NCBI RefSeq assembly: GCF_001941445.1
Contig: NZ_CP009245.1
Coordinates: 1,511,992-1,575,991, forward strand
Reading direction: 5' to 3'
Length of the DNA: 64,000 nucleotides
DNA from: Corynebacterium aquilae DSM 44791
GTDB taxonomy: Bacteria > Actinomycetota > Actinomycetes > Mycobacteriales > Mycobacteriaceae
This document shows, piece by piece, positions 40,379 through 49,272 of the stretch (its first letter is position 1; the number at the start of each line of letters is the position of its first letter). Below the pieces are notes generated by a model. It was not told the DNA's origin. It saw only the letters and a program-made list of their open reading frames with translations, and did no database searches. Position numbers and translations under genes: made by a program.

Positions 40379-42478
40379 GTGACCAAGTCTCGCGATTTTG
40401 ACGAACTGACGAAGGCCCACTACCCCAGCGACTGGACCGACACCGACACCCTGGCGGTTGATACCGCCCGCGTCTTGGCTGCCGACGCAGTGCAGAATTG
40501 CGGCTCCGGGCACCCTGGTACCGCGATGAGCCTGGCTCCCCTCGCTTACACCTTGTACCAGCGAGTGATGCGCCACGACCCCACCGACACTGAGTGGGTT
40601 GGTCGCGACCGTTTCGTGCTTTCCTGTGGCCACAGCTCCCTGACGCAATACATCCAGCTGTACTTGGGTGGTTTCGGTCTGGAGATGGATGACCTCAAGG
40701 CGCTGCGCACTTGGGGTTCTTTGACTCCGGGCCACCCGGAGTACCGCCACACCAAGGGCGTTGAAATCACCACCGGCCCGCTGGGCCAAGGCTTGGCGTC
40801 CGCCGTCGGTATGGCGATGGCTGCCCGCCGGGAGCGTGGCCTGTTCGATCCCACTGCGCCCGCCGGGGAGTCCCCCTTCGACCACTACATTTACGTGATC
40901 GCCTCCGATGGTGACATGGAGGAAGGCGTCACCGCTGAAGCGTGCTCCCTGGCGGGCACCCAGCAGCTGGGCAACCTGATTGTCTTCTGGGACGATAACC
41001 GGATCTCCATTGAGGAGGACACTCGCATCGCGTTCACCGAGGACGTCGTGGCCCGCTACGAGTCCTACGGTTGGCAGACGCTGGAGGTCACCGGCGGTGA
41101 GAACGTCGCCGGCATCCTGCAGGCGGTCGAGGATGCCAAGCGTGATCCGCGCCCCACCTTCATTCGCCTGTCGACCGTGATTGGTTACCCGGCCCCGAAC
41201 AAGATGGACACCGGCTCCGTGCACGGTGCCGCCCTCGGCGATGATGAGGTTGCGGCCACCAAGAAGGCTCTCGGTTTCGATCCTGAGGTGCACTTCCCCG
41301 AGGACGCCGACATGCTGGCTCACACCCGCGGCCTGGTGGCACGCGGGCAAGAGGCCCACGCCCAGTGGCAGAAGTCCTTCGATGCGTGGTCTGCCGCCAA
41401 CCCTGAGCAGTTTGCACTGTTCCAGCGCCTGTCTACGCGCGCACTGCCGGAAAACTTCGGCGAGGACCTGCCGACATGGGATGCAGATCCAAAGGGTGTG
41501 GCCACCCGCAAGGCTTCTGAAGCCACCTTGCAGGTCCTGGCTGCCCAGATGCCGGAACTGTGGGGAGGCTCCGCAGACCTCGCCGGAAGTAACAACACCG
41601 TCATCAAGGGTGCTCCCTCCTTCGGCCCCGAGGACATCACCACCGATACCTGGACCACCAGCCCCTACGGCCGCAACCTGCACTTCGGTATCCGCGAGCA
41701 CGCCATGGGCGCGATCATTAACGGCATCGCCCTGCACGGCAACACCCGTGCCTACGGCGGCACCTTCCTGATCTTCTCCGAGTACATGCGTCCGGCGGTA
41801 CGTCTGGCAGCGTTGATGGGCACGGACGCCTACTACGTGTGGACCCACGACTCCATCGGACTCGGCGAAGACGGACCGACCCACCAGCCGATCGAACAGA
41901 TGGCTGCGTTGCGCGCCATTCCGAACCTGTCGATGCTGCGCCCCGCCGACGCCAACGAAACCGCGGCCGCATGGAAGGCCGCGTTGGAATACCGCGAATC
42001 CCCCAAGGGCCTGGCGTTGACCCGCCAGAACGTGCCCGTGTTGGAAGGCACCAAGGAAAAAGCCGCCGACGGTGTTGCCCGCGGCGCCTATGTCCTGGTG
42101 GAAGGCTCCAAGCCGACCCCGGATGTCATCCTGATCGCCACCGGTTCCGAAGTCCAACTGGCTGTCGAAGCAGCAAAACTTTTGGAAGCCGACGGCATTG
42201 GCGCCCGCGTCGTATCCATGCCGTGTATGGAATGGTTCGCGGAGCAGCCGGAAGCCTACCGCGAAGAGGTTCTGCCTTCCTCCGTCACCGCCCGCGTGTC
42301 CGTGGAAGCCGGCATCGCTATGCCGTGGCACCAGTGGATCGGTTCCGCCGGTCGCGCGGTCTCCCTCGAGCACTTCGGCGCCTCCGCCCCGTTTGAAAAG
42401 CTCTACGAGGAATTCGGAATCACCACCGAAGCTGTTATTGCCGCGGCACACGACAGCATCAAGGCATCCAAGAACTAG
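40379..42478 (+). CDS. tkt: Transketolase
   Basis: The thiamine diphosphate enzyme of the non-oxidative pentose phosphate pathway. The 699-residue product has the expected length and motifs: [19 protein letters not shown], the cofactor motif [47 protein letters not shown] and the C-terminal transketolase domain. GTG 40379 ([10 protein letters not shown]) has AAGGA 7 nt upstream. It heads tkt-tal-zwf-opcA-pgl, but a terminator-like hairpin follows it. Confidence 0.97.
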   Translation: MTKSRDFDELTKAHYPSDWTDTDTLAVDTARVLAADAVQNCGSGHPGTAMSLAPLAYTLYQRVMRHDPTDTEWVGRDRFVLSCGHSSLTQYIQLYLGGFGLEMDDLKALRTWGSLTPGHPEYRHTKGVEITTGPLGQGLASAVGMAMAARRERGLFDPTAPAGESPFDHYIYVIASDGDMEEGVTAEACSLAGTQQLGNLIVFWDDNRISIEEDTRIAFTEDVVARYESYGWQTLEVTGGENVAGILQAVEDAKRDPRPTFIRLSTVIGYPAPNKMDTGSVHGAALGDDEVAATKKALGFDPEVHFPEDADMLAHTRGLVARGQEAHAQWQKSFDAWSAANPEQFALFQRLSTRALPENFGEDLPTWDADPKGVATRKASEATLQVLAAQMPELWGGSADLAGSNNTVIKGAPSFGPEDITTDTWTTSPYGRNLHFGIREHAMGAIINGIALHGNTRAYGGTFLIFSEYMRPAVRLAALMGTDAYYVWTHDSIGLGEDGPTHQPIEQMAALRAIPNLSMLRPADANETAAAWKAALEYRESPKGLALTRQNVPVLEGTKEKAADGVARGAYVLVEGSKPTPDVILIATGSEVQLAVEAAKLLEADGIGARVVSMPCMEWFAEQPEAYREEVLPSSVTARVSVEAGIAMPWHQWIGSAGRAVSLEHFGASAPFEKLYEEFGITTEAVIAAAHDSIKASKN

Positions 42479-42535
42479 TCCCCAACCGCTAGAAACTCCT
42501 TCGCCTTAACCATCCCCGTGTCAGGCGAAAGCCCG

Positions 42536-42622
42536 TTCCCGGCCCGTTTACGCACCTTTTCCAGCGTCCGCCCAAGCCCCAAGCTTCGGCGCCGCAAGGA
42601 ATGCGAGGGCCGGGAATTTTTT
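42536..42622 (+). terminator. Terminator-like long-loop hairpin between tkt and tal
   Basis: TTCCCGGCCC (42536-42545) and GGGCCGGGAA (42607-42616) pair perfectly across a 61-base loop and are followed by six T. The long loop makes efficiency uncertain, so partial read-through into tal is possible. Confidence 0.65.
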
Positions 42623-42635
42623 CGTCTCATATACG

Positions 42636-42649
42636 CTGTTAGCTAACAG
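42636..42649 (+). promoter_or_regulatory. Perfect palindrome CTGTTAGCTAACAG upstream of tal
   Basis: A 14-bp perfect palindrome about 65 bases before the tal ATG, directly after a TATACG sequence and the tkt hairpin. Its location fits an operator of a tal-specific promoter. No regulator is identified. Confidence 0.5.
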
Positions 42650-42714
42650 TGGCCACCCGAGAAAACGGCCGTGGCCCAAACCAGAAACCCACCTGTGGGA
42701 AGGATCAAGCACAT

Positions 42715-43812
42715 ATGACTGCATTGCACACCCTGGCCACCATCGGCACCAGCACCTGGCTTGACGATCTCAGCCGCGACCGAATCAACAGCGGCAACCT
42801 CGAGAAAATGATCAACGAGGTGGGGATCCTCGGAGTAACCACCAACCCCGCCATCTTCGCCGCCGCCATGGGCCAAGGAACCGCCTACGATGAGCAGCTC
42901 GCATCCTTGAGCGCCACAGGCGTGAGCGCCGACGAAGCCGTGTACACCATGGCCATCGACGATGTGCGTGCCGCCTGCGACATTTTCGCCAACACCCACG
43001 CCCACACCGGCGGTGAGGACGGTTTCGTCTCCATTGAGGTCGACCCCCGAATCTCCGACGATGCTGCAGCCACGCTGACCCAAGCCCGTCAGCTCGCGGA
43101 ACGTGTCGGCCGCGACAACGTCATGATCAAGATCCCCGCCACCGAAGGATCCCTGCCGGCCATCTCCGACGCACTCGCCGAAGGCATCAGCGTCAACGTG
43201 ACCCTGATCTTCTCCGAAGCCCAGTACCGACAGGTCGTGGCCGCCTACATCGACGGCATCAACCGAGCCGCCGACGCCGGCATCGACGTATCAACCATTC
43301 GCTCGGTCGCCTCCGTCTTCGTGTCCCGAATCGACACCGAAGTAGATAAGCGCCTCGAAGCCATCGGCACCGACGAAGCGTTGGCGTTGCGCGGCACCGC
43401 CGGACTGGCCGGCGCACAGGCCTGCTACGCCGCCTTCAAGGAACTCTTCGACCAAGCAGACCTCCCCGAGGGCGCTCACCTGCAGCGCCCCCTGTGGGCC
43501 TCCACCGGAGTGAAAAACCCGGAATACCCGGACACCATGTACGTCACCGAGCTCGCCGGCCCCAACACCGTAAACACCATGCCGGAAGCCACCATCGACG
43601 CAGTGCTCGACCACGCCGAATTCTCCGGCGACACCCTCACCCCGGCCACCACCCAAGCCCGCGAAAAACTCGCCGCCCTCGATGCGGTTGGCATTGACCT
43701 GGCTGACGTGTACGCCACCGTCGAACGCGAAGGCGTCGAAAAATTCGTCGATTCCTGGACTGCACTACTGTCTGAGCTTGGCGACAAACTCGAATCCCAC
43801 GCCCAAGGCTAG
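42715..43812 (+). CDS. tal: Transaldolase
   Basis: Transfers dihydroxyacetone units in the pentose phosphate pathway. The 365-residue protein is of the long actinobacterial type: STWLDDLSRDRINSG, GVTTNPAIFAAAM, the Schiff-base lysine in VMIKIPATEGSLPAI, and LQRPLWASTGVKNP. ATG 42715 has GGGAAGGA about 10 nt upstream; the upstream in-frame extension crosses the palindrome and is rejected. It is followed by a large nested hairpin before zwf. Confidence 0.96.
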   Translation: MTALHTLATIGTSTWLDDLSRDRINSGNLEKMINEVGILGVTTNPAIFAAAMGQGTAYDEQLASLSATGVSADEAVYTMAIDDVRAACDIFANTHAHTGGEDGFVSIEVDPRISDDAAATLTQARQLAERVGRDNVMIKIPATEGSLPAISDALAEGISVNVTLIFSEAQYRQVVAAYIDGINRAADAGIDVSTIRSVASVFVSRIDTEVDKRLEAIGTDEALALRGTAGLAGAQACYAAFKELFDQADLPEGAHLQRPLWASTGVKNPEYPDTMYVTELAGPNTVNTMPEATIDAVLDHAEFSGDTLTPATTQAREKLAALDAVGIDLADVYATVEREGVEKFVDSWTALLSELGDKLESHAQG

Positions 43813-43816
43813 AATC

Positions 43817-43896
43817 AGTTCAGGTAACCCCGGCGAGACTCACCACCTTTGCGCCCACCCGGGCGCAGCATGGCGAGTCTCGCCCCCTGAACTTTT
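43817..43896 (+). terminator. Large three-arm hairpin between tal and zwf
   Basis: Nested stems pair AGTTCAGG (43817) with CCTGAACT (43886), GGCGAGACTC (43832) with GAGTCTCGCC (43875), and GCGCCC with GGGCGC; TTTT follows. It begins 5 bases after the tal stop. It looks like a terminator or RNA stabiliser within a conserved operon. Confidence 0.75.
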
Positions 43897-43974
43897 CCCA
43901 CCCCTCCGATTCGCACTGCGCGAAATCGGCATCGATAAAGATGTTCTCGAAGAATCGACGCGGAAAAAACTATT

Positions 43975-45531
43975 GTGAATAACTCCCTGACCGGTATCCC
44001 CCACGGCGCCGAATGGTTCAACCCCCTGCGCGACACCGAAGACAAGCGCCTGCCCCGCATCGCCGGCCCCTGCGGCATGGTGATCTTCGGCGTCACCGGC
44101 GACTTGGCATACAAGAAGCTCCTTCCGGCGATCTACGATCTCGCCAACCGCGGGCTCTTACCTCCCGGATTCTCCCTCATCGGATATGGCCGCCGCGACT
44201 GGAGTAAACAAGACTTCGAGGAATACGTCCTCGGTGCCGTCAAAGACGGCGCCCGCACCGACTTCCGCGAAAACGTGTGGCAACGACTCGCCGAAGGCAT
44301 GTTCTTCGTCAAGGGCAACTTCGACGACGACAAAGCCTTCGACACCCTAGCTGACACCCTCAAGGACCTCGACGACCAACGAGGAACCGCCGGCAACTGG
44401 GCCTTCTATCTGTCGGTGCCGCCAGACTACTTCTCTGACGTCTGTCACCAGCTGGAACGCTCCGGCATGGCCAAAGCCCAAGGATCCTCCTGGCGTCGTG
44501 TCATCATCGAAAAACCCTTCGGGCACGACCAAGAATCCGCCACGAAACTCAACGAGATCGTCAACAGCGTTTTCCCCGAGGATTCGGTGTTCCGCATCGA
44601 CCACTACCTGGGTAAAGAAACAGTCCAGAACATCATGGCGCTGCGCTTCGCCAACCAGCTGTTCGACCCGCTGTGGAACAACCACTTCATCGACCACGTG
44701 CAAATCACGATGGCCGAAGACATCGGCCTGGGAGGCCGCGCCGGATACTACGACGGTATTGGCGCCGCCCGCGACGTCATCCAAAACCACCTCCTGCAGC
44801 TCCTAGCACTGGTGGCAATGGAAGAACCCATCGCTTTCACCCCCCAAGAACTCCAATCGGAAAAAATTAAAGTCCTTAAAGCCACCTCGCCGGTCTACCC
44901 CCTGGCGAAAACCACCGCCCGCGGCCAGTACGCGGCCGGCTGGCAAGGCAGTGAATATGTCGTCGGATTGCGGGAGGAAGAAGGCTTCGACCCGGAATCC
45001 ACCACCGAAACCTACGCCGCCTGCACCCTGCAGATTTCCAACCGACGGTGGGCGGGCGTTCCTTTCTACCTGCGTACCGGCAAGCGTCTTGGCCGACGGG
45101 TCACCGAAATCGCGCTGGTGTTCAAGCCGGCACACCACCCCCCATTCGGAAACACTCAGGCACCAGAAGAACTGCATAACGCTGTGGTCATCCGGGTGCA
45201 GCCCGACGAGGGCATGCTGATGCGTTTCGGCTCGAAGGTCCCCGGCTCCACCATGGAAGTTCGAGACGTCAATATGGACTTTTCCTACTCGGAGGCTTTC
45301 ACGGAGGAATCGCCCGAGGCCTACGAGCGGCTCATTCTAGACGCGCTGCTCGACGAATCCAGCCTGTTCCCCACCAACGAGGAAGTCGAATTGTCCTGGA
45401 AGATCCTCGACCCGATCCTCGAGTACTGGGGTCAGCGGGGCCGGCCGGAAGAATATCCCGCAGGCTCCTGGGGGCCGGAATCCGCAGAGCGGATGCTGGC
45501 ACGAGACAACCGCACGTGGCGTCGTCCTTAA
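43975..45531 (+). CDS. zwf: Glucose-6-phosphate 1-dehydrogenase
   Basis: First NADPH-forming step of the pentose phosphate pathway; works with OpcA. The 518-residue protein has the NADP site GVTGDLAYKKLLPA near residue 39, the active-site RIDHYLGKETVQN, and YLRTGKRLGRRVTEIALVFK. The C-terminus ends RNTWRRP-like (DNRTWRRP). GTG 43975 has only a weak A-rich upstream region; a separate promoter in the 160-base gap after the hairpin is likely. opcA starts 55 bases downstream. Confidence 0.97.
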   Translation: MNNSLTGIPHGAEWFNPLRDTEDKRLPRIAGPCGMVIFGVTGDLAYKKLLPAIYDLANRGLLPPGFSLIGYGRRDWSKQDFEEYVLGAVKDGARTDFRENVWQRLAEGMFFVKGNFDDDKAFDTLADTLKDLDDQRGTAGNWAFYLSVPPDYFSDVCHQLERSGMAKAQGSSWRRVIIEKPFGHDQESATKLNEIVNSVFPEDSVFRIDHYLGKETVQNIMALRFANQLFDPLWNNHFIDHVQITMAEDIGLGGRAGYYDGIGAARDVIQNHLLQLLALVAMEEPIAFTPQELQSEKIKVLKATSPVYPLAKTTARGQYAAGWQGSEYVVGLREEEGFDPESTTETYAACTLQISNRRWAGVPFYLRTGKRLGRRVTEIALVFKPAHHPPFGNTQAPEELHNAVVIRVQPDEGMLMRFGSKVPGSTMEVRDVNMDFSYSEAFTEESPEAYERLILDALLDESSLFPTNEEVELSWKILDPILEYWGQRGRPEEYPAGSWGPESAERMLARDNRTWRRP

Positions 45532-45586
45532 AGACGTCAACTCCCCTTTCAACGGAATTTTTGCTGCTACGCCTGAGGACAACGAC

Positions 45587-46555
45587 GTGAAAATCGAACT
45601 ACCCGACACCAGCACCCGAGATATCTCCAAAACTCTGGTGTCCATCAAGGAAACAGCCGGTCAGGTCGCGACCGGTCGCGTGCTAACGCTGATCGTTGTG
45701 GTCTCCAGCGACGACGACATCGATTGCCTGATTCATGCGACGTCCGAAGCTTCCCGAGAGCACCCTTCCCGCGTGCTGATGCTGGTCACCGGCGACGAAA
45801 ACGCCGAAACCAGTCGCATCGACGCCAAGGTGCTCATCGGCGGCGACGCCGGAGCCAGTGAAATCGTGGTGATGAAACTGGAAGGTGAGGTGTCTGAGCA
45901 TCTCGAATCTGTCGTCACTCCCCTGCTGTTACCGGATACTCCCATCGTCGCCTGGTGGCCGAGTGCCGCCCCGGTTGATCCCTCCGCCGACCCGATTGGT
46001 CGCATCGCCCAGCGGCGCATCACCGACGCGTTGTATGACCCGCCGGAGGACTCCATCTATCGACGACGCAACCACTACACTCCGGGTGACTCCGACATGG
46101 CGTGGGCGCGAATTACCCCGTGGCGGGGCATCGTCGCCTCCACCATGGATCAGCCCCCGCACGAAGAAGTACTCGACGCCCGAGTCTTTGGCCCCGCAGG
46201 CTCCCCTTCTGTGGATTTGGCGGCCGGCTGGCTAGCCGACCGGCTCGGCGTGAACATCGTGCGTGAGTCCACCGGCCAAGATCCAATCCCCCTCGACGCA
46301 GAAGGCAAGGGCTGTATCCCGCTGACCAAGGTGGAGTTGATCAGGAAAAATTCGATCATCACCATTGAGGTCACCGATGCGACAACGATGACCGTCAACG
46401 TCCCCGGTAAAGCCCCTGCGCTTGTCGCGTTGACCCGCCGTAGCCAAGCGGATTGCCTGGCCGAAGAACTCCGCCATCTCGACCCCGATTTGGCCTATGG
46501 GCGAGCACTTCGCGGACTCAACCGGGTGCGCTACGTCGACACCTTCAACCTCTAA
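45587..46555 (+). CDS. opcA: Glucose-6-phosphate dehydrogenase assembly protein OpcA
   Basis: The 322-residue protein matches the OpcA family that supports the activity or assembly of Zwf in corynebacteria and cyanobacteria. It shows the N-terminal TSTRDISKTL, RVLTLIVVV, and IVAWWPSAAP segments, and RNHYTPGDSDMAWARITPWR. No catalytic motif is expected. GTG start with GAGGA 8 nt upstream. The gap to pgl is 10 bases, so the two are translated from one mRNA. Confidence 0.95.
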   Translation: MKIELPDTSTRDISKTLVSIKETAGQVATGRVLTLIVVVSSDDDIDCLIHATSEASREHPSRVLMLVTGDENAETSRIDAKVLIGGDAGASEIVVMKLEGEVSEHLESVVTPLLLPDTPIVAWWPSAAPVDPSADPIGRIAQRRITDALYDPPEDSIYRRRNHYTPGDSDMAWARITPWRGIVASTMDQPPHEEVLDARVFGPAGSPSVDLAAGWLADRLGVNIVRESTGQDPIPLDAEGKGCIPLTKVELIRKNSIITIEVTDATTMTVNVPGKAPALVALTRRSQADCLAEELRHLDPDLAYGRALRGLNRVRYVDTFNL

Positions 46556-46565
46556 GGATCCTTTC

Positions 46566-47357
46566 GTGTCTTTGTCTGCTCCGACCAGCTCCGCATACAC
46601 CGATGTTTCCGTGTTAGCGCGCCACGCGGCCGCCCAGCTCAACGAACTGATCGCGATCGCCCAAACCACCGGTGGCGTCCACGGCGATCATCATGCGCGC
46701 GTCGTCCTTACCGGCGGTACTGCCGGCATCGCGACGCTGAAGGCGATGCGGGAAATTTTCGACGAACAACAGGCCGGAGGTGGCGCCAGCCACCAACTCA
46801 TCGACTATTCCCGGGTGCATTTCTTCTTCGGCGATGAGCGCAACGTAGCAGTTGATCATCCCGATTCCAACGAAGGTCAAGCCCGCCAGGCGTGGCTGGA
46901 TCACGTGCCCGTGCCCGAGGCCAACATTCATAGTTTCCAGCTAGGCACTTTGAGCCTTGAGGATTCTGTTTCTGCCATGCAGGAAAAGATCGCAAACTTC
47001 GCCCCCCAAGGCTTCGATGTTCACCTGCTCGGAATGGGCGGTGAGGGGCACATTAATTCCTTGTTCCCCCATACCGCGGCCTTGGCAGAACAAGACCAGC
47101 TCGTCGTTGCTGTCACTGACTCTCCTAAGCCCCCCGCCGAGCGCGCTACCCTGACGCTGCCTGCAGTCAACCGTTCCGCGAAGGTGTGGTTCCTCATCGC
47201 TGGGGCAGGTAAAGAAGAAGCACTATCCGCGGTACTTGATCGTGGCGATGCTGCCCAATGGCCGGCAGCAGGCGCCGCAGGATTGCAGTCCACACACGTA
47301 TTCGCCACTGAAGATGCCTTCGATGCTACCTACCGCCCGGCAGTGATCATCGACTAA
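46566..47357 (+). CDS. pgl: 6-phosphogluconolactonase
   Basis: Hydrolyses 6-phosphogluconolactone, the product of Zwf. The 263-residue protein belongs to the NagB/DevB group: VVLTGGTAGIATL near residue 50, VHFFFGDERNV, and LLGMGGEGHINSLFPHT. GTG 46566 with AAGGA 7 nt upstream. It is the last gene of the pathway cluster and is followed by a strong terminator. Confidence 0.95.
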   Translation: MSLSAPTSSAYTDVSVLARHAAAQLNELIAIAQTTGGVHGDHHARVVLTGGTAGIATLKAMREIFDEQQAGGGASHQLIDYSRVHFFFGDERNVAVDHPDSNEGQARQAWLDHVPVPEANIHSFQLGTLSLEDSVSAMQEKIANFAPQGFDVHLLGMGGEGHINSLFPHTAALAEQDQLVVAVTDSPKPPAERATLTLPAVNRSAKVWFLIAGAGKEEALSAVLDRGDAAQWPAAGAAGLQSTHVFATEDAFDATYRPAVIID

Positions 47358-47376
47358 CAGCCATTGGCTCACTTTG

Positions 47377-47420
47377 ACCTCCCCTTCCCGCGTAAGCACT
47401 TGCGGGTACGGGGAGGTTTT
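47377..47420 (+). terminator. Terminator of the pentose phosphate cluster
   Basis: ACCTCCCC and GGGGAGGT with an inner CCCGC/GCGGG pair, followed by TTTT, 20 bases after the pgl stop. It sits between convergent genes. Confidence 0.92.
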
Positions 47421-47424
47421 CAGC

Positions 47425-48522
47425 TCATCGGCCGTTTTCAGCGAATGACACCACCACCATGGCGTGATCTGATTTTTCACCAGGTCGAACTAGCGCTTTG
47501 GTGACGGTGAAGTCTTGGGTGCTGTAGAGCACGTGGTCGATGACGGTGCGGGCTAGCTTTGGCCGATTTGCATCCCAGGTGCCTCGGTTGAGGGGGCTGA
47601 CGGCGTCCAAAGCATCAGAGACCCCGCCTAAGGTGGCCATGGGACCGTGGCGGTTGGTGGCGTTGAAGTCCCCCATCACGATGGTGGGTCCTTCCGCCTT
47701 GGCCACCAGATCGCTGATTTCCTGCAAATCACCCCGCCACTGCTCCATCCCATAGGGCACCGGTGCCATGGTGTGAATGCCGATAAACGTTGGTGCGGTG
47801 GGCGTGTCAGGGGCAGATAGTTTTAGGGTGCCCCAGGTCATGAGTTCACAGTGCTGCTCGAATTTCATGCTTCGATAAGCACCGCGCCGAATCACGGTGA
47901 CTGGCCTGGCCCCGCTGCCGAAAAATTCGGTCTGATCGATGGAGTACTCGGCGGGTCGCAGCCCCGCTTCCGCAAGCAATGCCGCGGTGGAGTCGTTTTC
48001 TCCAGGGGCAAAACCCCACTCCGGGATTACTGCGATGTCTGCATTGTGGGTGGTAAACATGACTCGCAGATCGCGTGGGGTGAGGTTTGCTTGGGCGTTG
48101 TAGGCAACAACCGTGAGTGTCGGTTTCCTGGTGGGATCAACCGCGGGCGTGGGGTATGGGGAGATAAACACCGCAGCCATCCAGCACGCCGCCGCTAGCA
48201 GAAGCACGAGTGGAGAGGCCCATCGGCTTAACTTGGGCGCAGGTATGCGCCCCTTGGGGCGCCGCACGACAATGATCAGCGACCACACGACCGCAACAGC
48301 GAGGCTTGCGGCACAGAGCAGCTGGGGAAAACTGAGCAGCTGGGCGCCGAAAAGTTGGGTGCTTAACCACTGCGACAACGCTCCTGCTGGAAGAAAAGCG
48401 AAGGATATTGCGAGGAAAAGCCAGCCCGTGGCGCATACGAGTCCCGCTAGCCACACGCCAAAACTGAAACGGTCATTGCGTCGTTCCGGAGTGCCCCGGT
48501 TGTCAGTCGCGCGCGTGGTCAT
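47425..48522 (-). CDS. Membrane-anchored endonuclease/exonuclease/phosphatase-fold protein
   Basis: The 365-residue protein has three N-terminal membrane helices (about residues 18-110) and then an outer EEP domain. Family motifs are present: VVAYNAQANL, AVIPEWG with the metal Glu, GIHTMAP, IVMGDFNAT, TVIDHVLYS and KSDHAMVVVSF. These include the catalytic Asp-Asn and final Asp-His pairs, so it should be an active phosphodiesterase or phosphatase. The substrate is unknown; an extracellular nucleic acid or lipid head group is possible. ATG 48522 has AGGGG 6 nt upstream; a GTG at 48552 is an alternative. The transcript is isolated. Confidence 0.82.
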   Translation of the reverse strand: MTTRATDNRGTPERRNDRFSFGVWLAGLVCATGWLFLAISFAFLPAGALSQWLSTQLFGAQLLSFPQLLCAASLAVAVVWSLIIVVRRPKGRIPAPKLSRWASPLVLLLAAACWMAAVFISPYPTPAVDPTRKPTLTVVAYNAQANLTPRDLRVMFTTHNADIAVIPEWGFAPGENDSTAALLAEAGLRPAEYSIDQTEFFGSGARPVTVIRRGAYRSMKFEQHCELMTWGTLKLSAPDTPTAPTFIGIHTMAPVPYGMEQWRGDLQEISDLVAKAEGPTIVMGDFNATNRHGPMATLGGVSDALDAVSPLNRGTWDANRPKLARTVIDHVLYSTQDFTVTKALVRPGEKSDHAMVVVSFAENGR

Positions 48523-48686
48523 TGCGTACCCCTGGGTGCTGTTGTTGGACACAGCGAAGCTTGGCGTTTGTCGTCACTACAAACCTTAATGACTCTGGCA
48601 TTATTTAGGGTGCTTTTTGCCCTCATACCCCCAAATGGTGCACCACACGTGCTGTCACCCTAAGGAGCGATGGCATCGGGGCATAG

Positions 48687-48746
48687 AAAAATCCCCAACG
48701 CCTGCGGCTAACCATTAAAAATAACGGTGACCGCCAAGGCGCGGGG
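48687..48746 (-). terminator. Terminator of secG
   Basis: On the minus strand CCCCGCGCCT...AGGCGTTGGGG pair with inner CGG/CCG and ACC/GGT steps, followed by ATTTTTC. It lies 65 bases after the secG stop. Confidence 0.85.
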
Positions 48747-48810
48747 AGGTTTCGGAACTCGCTGGAAGCGCAGCCCATCCTGAGCAGATGAGTGTGAGCT
48801 TCTAGGCGTT

Positions 48811-49044
48811 TTAGGCGTAGGCCTGGATCAGGTTCAGTCCGATGATGCAGCCCAGCCAGATCAACGCGGTGATGATCGTGACGATGTCAAGGTTTTTCTC
48901 AACCACGGTCGAACCGGACAGGTTCGACTGGACGCCGCCGCCGAACAGGCTAGACAGGCCGCCACCTTTGCCCTTGTGAAGCAGGACAAACATGGTCATC
49001 AGCAGGGAAGAGATCACGAGAACGATCTCGAGGGCAAGAGTCAT
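48811..49044 (-). CDS. secG: Protein translocase subunit SecG
   Basis: The 77-residue protein has two membrane helices (about 4-22 and 54-73) joined by the conserved cytoplasmic loop HKGKGGGLSSLFGGG. It is part of the SecYEG channel. ATG with AAGGAA about 9 nt upstream. Position after ppc is the same as in C. glutamicum. It ends the gap-pgk-tpi-ppc-secG series of genes on this strand. Confidence 0.95.
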   Translation of the reverse strand: MTLALEIVLVISSLLMTMFVLLHKGKGGGLSSLFGGGVQSNLSGSTVVEKNLDIVTIITALIWLGCIIGLNLIQAYA

Positions 49045-49272
49045 GAAGATTATTCCTTGACGAGTTTATGGGTCGGTGCGCGACGCCACGTACTGTAAAT
49101 CAGAGTAGAACTGTATTTCTTTTGGGGCCGCGTCGCCTTTGGGCGCCGCATGTCCACAATCAACTCCAGCCACTATACACCACCACTGTGGTGGGGCGAT
49201 GGTTTGGCTGGGGCGTGGCGCACCCGCATCGACGCTGCTGACACGGGTGCTACGCGTGTGAATGATGTGGCA

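Noticed and set aside
40149..40382. 77-codon frame upstream of tkt overlapping its start
   Set aside because: No homology, no ribosome site; it ends at the tkt start by chance and I treat the region as leader.
40109..42451. 780-codon minus-strand open frame opposite tkt
   Set aside because: A shadow of tkt; no family resemblance and no ribosome site.
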